Part shown: piece after piece, positions 6,432-10,205 of the stretch
Position numbering within the stretch: position 1 is the first letter of the stretch
How the letters are laid out: the number at the start of each line of letters is the position of its first letter
Source: JAQGMJ01 sp036271855
Lineage (GTDB): Bacteria; Pseudomonadota; Gammaproteobacteria; Burkholderiales; JAEUOS01
Length of the DNA: 10,205 nt
NCBI GenBank assembly: GCA_036271855.1
Contig: DATAZV010000199.1
Coordinates: 1-10,205, forward strand
Reading direction: 5' to 3'
Translations under genes and position numbers: made by a program
The notes under the pieces: generated by a model
What the model was told of the DNA's origin: nothing
What the model saw: the letters and a program-made list of their open reading frames with translations, nothing else
The model's database searches: none

Positions 6432-6953
6432 ATGCGCGCGCGCCAGCGCAAGCCCAGGGGCCAGAGCTTCGACGAGCTTTATGCCGCCGCCGATGCGCGG
6501 CGGTTGCAGCCGACCGCCTCCGAAGCCGCATTGGAGCGCATCCTCAACGAACTCGGCCAAGGCGCCTTGCGCGGCGAGTTCAGGCGCGAATGGCCGTTCG
6601 AAGGCTGGTTCCTCGACTTCTACTTCCCGGCGCCGGGCCTGGCGATCGAAGTCGACGGCGGCTACCATCGCATCCAGGCGCGCTGGCGCGAAGACCAGTT
6701 GAAGGCGGCGGCGCTGGCGGCGCGCGGCATCACCCTGTTGCGCCTGAGCGACCGCGAAGTGCTGGGCGACCGCGAGCGCCTGGTGCAGCGCCTGCGCAAC
6801 GCCTGGCGCGAGGCCTTGCGCAAGCAGCGCGCCACCGGGGTGCGCGAACAGCGCGCCGCTTATGTGGTGCAGCGGGAAGCCGGCCTGGCTTCCCGCCTGT
6901 CGCGCAGGCCTACTTGCCGTACATATATTCCCGGTTCCATGGCGTCGGGTTGA
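6432..6953 (+). CDS. DUF559 endonuclease-fold protein
   Basis: This 173-residue basic protein carries a DUF559 domain, related to the very-short-patch repair endonuclease fold (PD-(D/E)XK). Visible marks are SEAALERIL with Glu31, FLDFYFPAPGLAIEVDGGYH with Asp62, Glu73, Asp75 and His79, and ITLLRLSDREVL at 100-111. Asp62 and Glu73 are the likely metal-binding pair. A role in DNA repair or processing is inferred from the fold only; no DUF559 function is firmly known to me. The ATG at 6432 has AAGGT about seven bases upstream; the earlier in-frame ATG at 6399 lies inside the preceding gene and is unlikely. The hydroxylase stop is 11 bases upstream, so the two are probably co-transcribed. Family members are often near 120 residues. 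The tail beyond about 130 looks unconserved and runs 44 bases into the convergent cfa gene. Confidence 0.82.
   Translation: MRARQRKPRGQSFDELYAAADARRLQPTASEAALERILNELGQGALRGEFRREWPFEGWFLDFYFPAPGLAIEVDGGYHRIQARWREDQLKAAALAARGITLLRLSDREVLGDRERLVQRLRNAWREALRKQRATGVREQRAAYVVQREAGLASRLSRRPTCRTYIPGSMASG
6872..6896. terminator. strong hairpin between convergent genes, possible bidirectional terminator
   Basis: GCGGGAAGCC (6872-6881) and GGCTTCCCGC (6887-6896) form a perfect ten-pair stem around a five-base loop. It lies 13 bases past the cfa stop and inside the C-terminal codons of the DUF559 gene. There is no U-run on either strand, so it may act as a pause or RNA-end stabiliser, or in Rho-linked termination, and not as a classic intrinsic terminator. 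Confidence 0.5.
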
Positions 6954-8115
6954 GGGTGCTCTCGGCCCCGGCCTTGCACACCAGCACCTGGTAGATCGAA
7001 ACCCAGTGCTGGGCAAAGGCATAGGCGCAGCCCGCCAGATACACGCGCCAGACCCGGTAGGTCAGGTCAGGCACCAGTTGCTTGATTTCTTCGGTGTGCG
7101 CCTCGTAGTTCTCCGCCCAGATCTGCAAGGTGCGGGCGTAGTGGCGCTTCAGCGACTCCACATCCAGCACCTCCAGGCCGGCGGCCTCCATCTCCTTCAG
7201 CGCCAGGCTGATATGCGGCAGCTCGCCGTGCGGGAACACGTACTTGCCGATGAACTCGGCAGCGCCGTAGGGCGTGCCGCCGCTGTCCGGATCGGTCGAG
7301 GTGATGCCATGGTTCATCGCCAGGCCGCCGTCGCGCAGCAGCTTGCGGATGGTGCCGAAATAGGCGTTCAGGTTCTTCAGCCCGACGTGCTCGAACATGC
7401 CCACCGAGGTGATCTTGTCGAAGCTGCCGTCGACGTCGCGGTAGTCCTGCAGGCGGATTTCGACTTGGCCCGCCAGGCCTTCCTGCGCCACCCGTTCGCG
7501 CGCCAGGTCAAACTGGTTTTGCGACAGCGTCACGCCCACCACCCTGGCGCCGCGCTGCGCCGCGCGGATGGCGAGGGCGCCCCAGCCGCAGCCGATGTCG
7601 AGCAGGCGCTCCCCCGGCTTGAGCATGATCTTGTTCAGGATGTGGTCCAGCTTGGCGGTTTGCGCGATGGCCAGGTCTTCGGTGCCGCTGCGGAAATAGG
7701 CGCAGGAATAGACCATGCGCGGGTCCAGCCAGAGTTTGTAGAAATCGTTGGAGACGTCGTAGTGGTAGGCGATGTCCTCGGCGTCGCGCTTTTTGGTGTG
7801 CACCGCGGCATGCATCATGCGCCCGAAGCGGCCGGTCTTTTCCACTCCCGTGCGCGCCAGTGCGGAGGCGGTTTCGATGATGTCGGCGGCCTTGCCGGCG
7901 ACGTCGAAATGGCCGCGCACATAGCCTTCGGCCAGATTGTCCAGGCTGGGCGGCAGCAAAAACTTCAGCGCCTTGGCGCCGGGCAAGGTGATGGTGACCT
8001 TGGGCGATTTGCCGAAGGCGTACTCCCCGCCATTCCATAGCTTCAACTTCAGTGGCACATTGGCCCGCTCGCCGATGCCGTGGACAAACTGATTCAACTG
8101 TTGTTCCCAAAACAT
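6910..8115 (-). CDS. cfa: cyclopropane-fatty-acyl-phospholipid synthase
   Basis: Cfa uses S-adenosylmethionine to add a methylene bridge to unsaturated acyl chains of membrane phospholipids, typically in stationary phase or under acid stress. From the ATG at 8115 it has 401 residues, near the 382 of the E. coli enzyme. The N-terminal lipid-side domain is followed by DIAYHYDVSNDFYKLWLD, YSCAYF with Cys138, the SAM loop LDIGCGWG at 172-179, SVGMFEHVG with Glu242, NHGIT with His269, HYARTLQIW, and a late AGCAYAFAQ with Cys363. These match the active-site positions known for Cfa. The start at 8115 has GGAG six bases upstream; the ATG at 8154 has no such site. It converges with the DUF559 gene and overlaps it by 44 bases. 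Confidence 0.93.
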   Translation of the reverse strand: MFWEQQLNQFVHGIGERANVPLKLKLWNGGEYAFGKSPKVTITLPGAKALKFLLPPSLDNLAEGYVRGHFDVAGKAADIIETASALARTGVEKTGRFGRMMHAAVHTKKRDAEDIAYHYDVSNDFYKLWLDPRMVYSCAYFRSGTEDLAIAQTAKLDHILNKIMLKPGERLLDIGCGWGALAIRAAQRGARVVGVTLSQNQFDLARERVAQEGLAGQVEIRLQDYRDVDGSFDKITSVGMFEHVGLKNLNAYFGTIRKLLRDGGLAMNHGITSTDPDSGGTPYGAAEFIGKYVFPHGELPHISLALKEMEAAGLEVLDVESLKRHYARTLQIWAENYEAHTEEIKQLVPDLTYRVWRVYLAGCAYAFAQHWVSIYQVLVCKAGAESTLNPTPWNREYMYGK

Positions 8116-8221
8116 GCTGGACTCCCACTCGAAGTCCGCGGCGAAAATCAGCATGCCGCGTTGCCGGGCTATGGGTTGGTTATTGGCCCTGGCGCATGGC
8201 TCCCTGGTAAGACGGTACGGG

Positions 8222-8241
8222 ATTTGACCGCGTGATCAAAA
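8222..8241. promoter_or_regulatory. inverted repeat upstream of cfa, candidate operator
   Basis: TTTGA (8223-8227) and TCAAA (8236-8240) flank eight bases. The site lies in the 183-base gap before cfa (8116-8298), about 107 bases before its start. It resembles an FNR box, but the spacing is wrong (six bases, not four, between the TTGA(T/C)-type halves). No convincing -10/-35 pair was found in this gap. Confidence 0.25.
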
Positions 8242-8250
8242 GAATGTTCC

Positions 8251-8274
8251 GCAAAGGGGATGGCAGTCCTTTGC
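8251..8274 (-). terminator. possible weak terminator after the DUF455 gene
   Basis: GCAAAGG and CCTTTGC (8251-8257 and 8268-8274) pair perfectly around a ten-base loop. On the minus strand only a broken T-run follows (ACATTCTTTTG). It lies 24 bases past the DUF455 stop. It may partly separate cfa from the upstream unit. Confidence 0.35.
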
Positions 8275-8298
8275 CGGTGCGATCATCCCATGCCGTGG

Positions 8299-9102
8299 CT
8301 AGGGCTGTTCGCGCGATTGTGCAAGCGCTTCGCGTTCCCAGGCATCCAGTTCGGCGGCGGTAAAGCCGCCGCGCAGCCGGCCTTCGCGGTTGAACGGCGG
8401 GCGTACCTTGGGAGCGTTGTAGCGCCGGCTCAGCGCGGTGAATTCGGCAACCGGGTCGAGACCATGTTGCGCGCACAGCCAGCCATACCAGCGATTGCCG
8501 ATGGCCACGTGGCCGACCTCGTCGCGCAGGATGATGTCGAGTATCTCCGCCGCGCGGCTCTCGCCGTGGCGCAGCAATTTGGCCTGGATCGCCGGCGTCA
8601 CGTCCAGCCCGCGCGCTTCCAGGATGCGCGGCACCAGGCCCATGCGCCCGACCACATCGTCGCGGGTCTTCTCGGCCATTTCCCACAGGCCGTTATGGGC
8701 ATCGAAGTCGCCGTAGGCGTGCCCCAGGCCCTGCAGGTGCGCCACCAGCAGGCTGTGATGCAGCGCCTCCTCGGCGGCGACGCTGATCCAGTCGCGGTAG
8801 TACTCCTCCGGCAGGCCGGGGAAGCGGCAGACGGCGTCCAGCGCCAGGTTGATGGCATTGAACTCGATGTGGGCGATGGCGTGGATCAGCGCGGCGCGCC
8901 CGTGCGCGCTGCCCAGGCCGCGCGACGGCACCCGCGCCGCGTGGACCAGCGCTGGCCGGGCCGGCCGGCCAGGCTCTTGCGCGGCATAAGCCTGCGCGAG
9001 GTCGTCCAGCGGCGCGTCGCGCAACGCGAAAGCGGCACGCGTCAACTCGACCTTGCGTGGCGGATCAGGTTCGAGCAGGGCCCGGTACGCGGTCTGGCGC
9101 AT
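8299..9102 (-). CDS. DUF455 ferritin-like protein
   Basis: This 267-residue protein matches the DUF455 family, predicted to be ferritin-like four-helix proteins that bind a di-metal centre. Likely ligands are visible: Glu80 in AIAHIEFNAINLALD, the pair Glu112/His115 in AAEEALHH, Glu186, and Glu195/His198 in RDEVGHVAIGNRW. This spacing of one lone Glu plus ExxH pairs is that of ferritin-like oxidases such as MiaE, but no substrate is known to me. The C-terminal part contains NAPKVRPPFNREGRLRGGFT, typical of the family from memory. The start at 9102 lies 18 bases after the gph stop, with AGAGG 13 bases upstream, so translation is probably coupled to gph. There is no signal peptide; it is likely cytoplasmic. 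Confidence 0.88.
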   Translation of the reverse strand: MRQTAYRALLEPDPPRKVELTRAAFALRDAPLDDLAQAYAAQEPGRPARPALVHAARVPSRGLGSAHGRAALIHAIAHIEFNAINLALDAVCRFPGLPEEYYRDWISVAAEEALHHSLLVAHLQGLGHAYGDFDAHNGLWEMAEKTRDDVVGRMGLVPRILEARGLDVTPAIQAKLLRHGESRAAEILDIILRDEVGHVAIGNRWYGWLCAQHGLDPVAEFTALSRRYNAPKVRPPFNREGRLRGGFTAAELDAWEREALAQSREQP

Positions 9103-9120
9103 GATGGCGCGGGCGCCTCT

Positions 9121-9768
9121 TCAGAGGTGCTGCAACACTTCCGGCGGGGTGGCGATGACGGCGTCGGCGCCCCATTGCTGTACCGGCTCGCCGTCGCCCA
9201 TGTAGCCCCAGGTCACCGCCAGGGTCTTCATCCCGGCGGCGCGGCCGGCCTGGATGTCGCGCAGGTCGTCGCCGACATAGATGCAGGCAGCCGGGTCGAC
9301 CTTGCACAGTTCGGCGGCATGCAGCAGCGGTGCCGGGTGCGGTTTGGCATGCGGCGTGGTGTCGCCGGAGACCACGCAGGCGGCGCGGCCGGTGAAGCCG
9401 ATCAATTGCGATAGCGGGTCGGTGAAGCGGCTGGCCTTGTTGGTCACCACGCCCCAGGCAAGCTCGCGCTGTTCCAGACTGCCGAGCAGGGCATCGATAC
9501 CGTCGAACAGGCGCGAGTGGACGAACAGGGCGGACTGGTAGTTGTTCAGGAACTCCGTCTTCAACTCCTCATAGCCGGAGTCACCGGGTTTAATCCCAAA
9601 CCCGACGCCGACCAGGCCGCGCGCGCCGCTGGAGGCCATCCGCCGCAGGGGCTCGAGCGGCATCGCCTCCAGGCCACGGTCGGCGCGCATCTTGTTCAGC
9701 GCGCCCGCCAGGTCGGGGGCGGTATCGGCGAGGGTGCCGTCGAGGTCGAACAATACGCAGCGGATCAT
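9121..9768 (-). CDS. gph: phosphoglycolate phosphatase, HAD family
   Basis: Gph removes phosphate from 2-phosphoglycolate, a by-product of DNA-end repair and of oxygenase side reactions. The 215-residue protein carries all four HAD motifs: FDLDGTL with the nucleophile Asp8 and Asp10, VVTNK with Thr109, HAKPHP with Lys142, and GDDLRDIQAG with Asp167, Asp168 and Asp171. A helical cap lies between motifs I and II (about 15-90). The open frame continues upstream to 9966, but that part is out-of-frame ubiG sequence; MIRCVLFDLDGTLADTAPDL is the normal N-terminus, so the ATG at 9768 is chosen although no Shine-Dalgarno sequence precedes it directly. The order ubiG-gph is common in Burkholderiales. 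Some relatives act on other sugar phosphates, so the substrate is inferred. Confidence 0.88.
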   Translation of the reverse strand: MIRCVLFDLDGTLADTAPDLAGALNKMRADRGLEAMPLEPLRRMASSGARGLVGVGFGIKPGDSGYEELKTEFLNNYQSALFVHSRLFDGIDALLGSLEQRELAWGVVTNKASRFTDPLSQLIGFTGRAACVVSGDTTPHAKPHPAPLLHAAELCKVDPAACIYVGDDLRDIQAGRAAGMKTLAVTWGYMGDGEPVQQWGADAVIATPPEVLQHL

Positions 9769-9800
9769 TGCGGTGGCGATTTCAATTTGTTGGACTAACG

Positions 9801-9840
9801 TTCTCCTTCCCCTCGGGGAAGGCCGGGATGGGGTCGTCTT
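9801..9840. repeat. REP-like intergenic palindromic element
   Basis: CCTTCCCC (9805-9812) and GGGGAAGG (9815-9822) form a tight hairpin, followed by CCGGGATGGGGTCGTC. From memory, this palindrome-plus-tail pattern is a recurrent extragenic repeat in proteobacterial genomes. It fills most of the 74-base gap between ubiG and gph. The AAGGAG it contains on the minus strand looks like a ribosome binding site, but no start codon follows at a proper distance. Only one copy is in the window. Confidence 0.5.
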
Positions 9841-9842
9841 GG

Positions 9843-10205
9843 TTAGTCTTTGGTGGTGTGGATCAGGTAGTTCACGTCGGTGTCCGTGCCCAGGCCGTAG
9901 TAGCGGGTCAGCGGGTTGTAGGTCATGCCGCGAATCTCGCGCACGTTCAGTCCTGCCTGGCGGCAAAAGCGCGTCAGCTCGGAAGGCTTGATGAATTTGG
10001 CGTAGTCGTGGGTGCCGCGCGGCAGCATGCCCAGCACGTATTCGGCGCCGATCACCGCCAGCGCATAGGCCTTGGCGTTGCGGTTGATGGTGGAAAAGAA
10101 TACGTGGCCGCCGGGCTTCACCAGCGCGGCGCAGGCGGCGACGATGGAGGCGGGGTCGGGCACGTGCTCCAGCATTTCCATGCAGGTGACGACGTCGCGG
10201 CTGGC
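9843..10205 (-). CDS. ubiG: 3' part of ubiquinone biosynthesis O-methyltransferase (partial)
   Basis: The frame is open from the window edge at 10205 to a TAA at 9843-9845 and gives the last 120 residues. UbiG performs both O-methylation steps of ubiquinone synthesis with S-adenosylmethionine. The fragment contains VVTCMEMLEHVPDPASIV, LVKPGGHVFFSTINRN, GAEYVLGMLPRGTHDYAKFIKPSEL and a closing DTDVNYLIHT, all characteristic of UbiG. The SAM-binding glycine loop lies beyond the edge. The ATG inside MEMLEH is not the start, because the conserved sequence continues upstream without a break. It is the first visible gene of the minus-strand unit ubiG-gph-DUF455. Confidence 0.93.
   Translation of the reverse strand, partial: ASRDVVTCMEMLEHVPDPASIVAACAALVKPGGHVFFSTINRNAKAYALAVIGAEYVLGMLPRGTHDYAKFIKPSELTRFCRQAGLNVREIRGMTYNPLTRYYGLGTDTDVNYLIHTTKD

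Noticed and set aside
6862..8040. Plus-strand open frame of 392 codons opposite cfa
   Set aside because: The opposing frame has every Cfa motif; the plus frame shows only low-complexity composition and no domain.
8154..8154. Earlier cfa start at 8154
   Set aside because: It adds 13 residues of unconserved sequence and lacks a ribosome binding site; the ATG at 8115 has GGAG at a normal distance.
8260..9414. Plus-strand open frame of 384 codons opposite the DUF455 and gph genes
   Set aside because: It is antisense to two genes with full motif sets, and its composition is typical of a shadow frame.

Overview
The window is gene-dense, GC-rich chromosomal DNA from a proteobacterium, most likely a betaproteobacterium of the Burkholderiales (Oxalobacteraceae-like). 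The clues are a one-piece tmRNA encoding the tag ANDERFALAA, the gene order ubiG then gph on the minus strand, and strongly GC-biased third codon positions. The genus assignment is inference. Nothing marks the window as a plasmid, prophage or island: there is no transposase, integrase, CRISPR array or tRNA.

Layout, left to right. Plus strand, 1-1388: the tail of an ATP-grasp-like gene, then a SerC-family aminotransferase closed by a strong intrinsic terminator. 1389-1821 is a 433-base gap without a gene; it holds inverted repeats, a candidate promoter and a 15-base palindrome. Plus strand, 1822-3426: a two-gene unit of a DapA-superfamily aldolase/lyase, probably not the lysine-pathway enzyme, and a zeta-like glutathione S-transferase. 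Minus strand, 3446-3858: the tmRNA gene ssrA with its terminator. Plus strand, 4096-6953: a molybdenum hydroxylase large subunit without its usual partners, followed closely by a DUF559 nuclease-fold protein. Minus strand, 6910-10205: cfa, a DUF455 ferritin-like gene, gph and the 3' part of ubiG. The last three are transcribed in the order ubiG-gph-DUF455 and probably form one unit. cfa lies further downstream, after a 183-base gap.

How the genes fit together. Most are housekeeping: serine/PLP metabolism, ribosome rescue, ubiquinone methylation, phosphoglycolate salvage and membrane cyclopropanation. The accessory-looking parts are the DapA-like/GST pair with its structured leader, and the lone molybdenum hydroxylase. 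The window shows no clear new multi-gene system. The best leads are the palindrome and folded leader before the DapA-like gene, the substitutions in the active sites of that gene and its GST neighbour, the orphan hydroxylase, and a REP-like palindrome between ubiG and gph.
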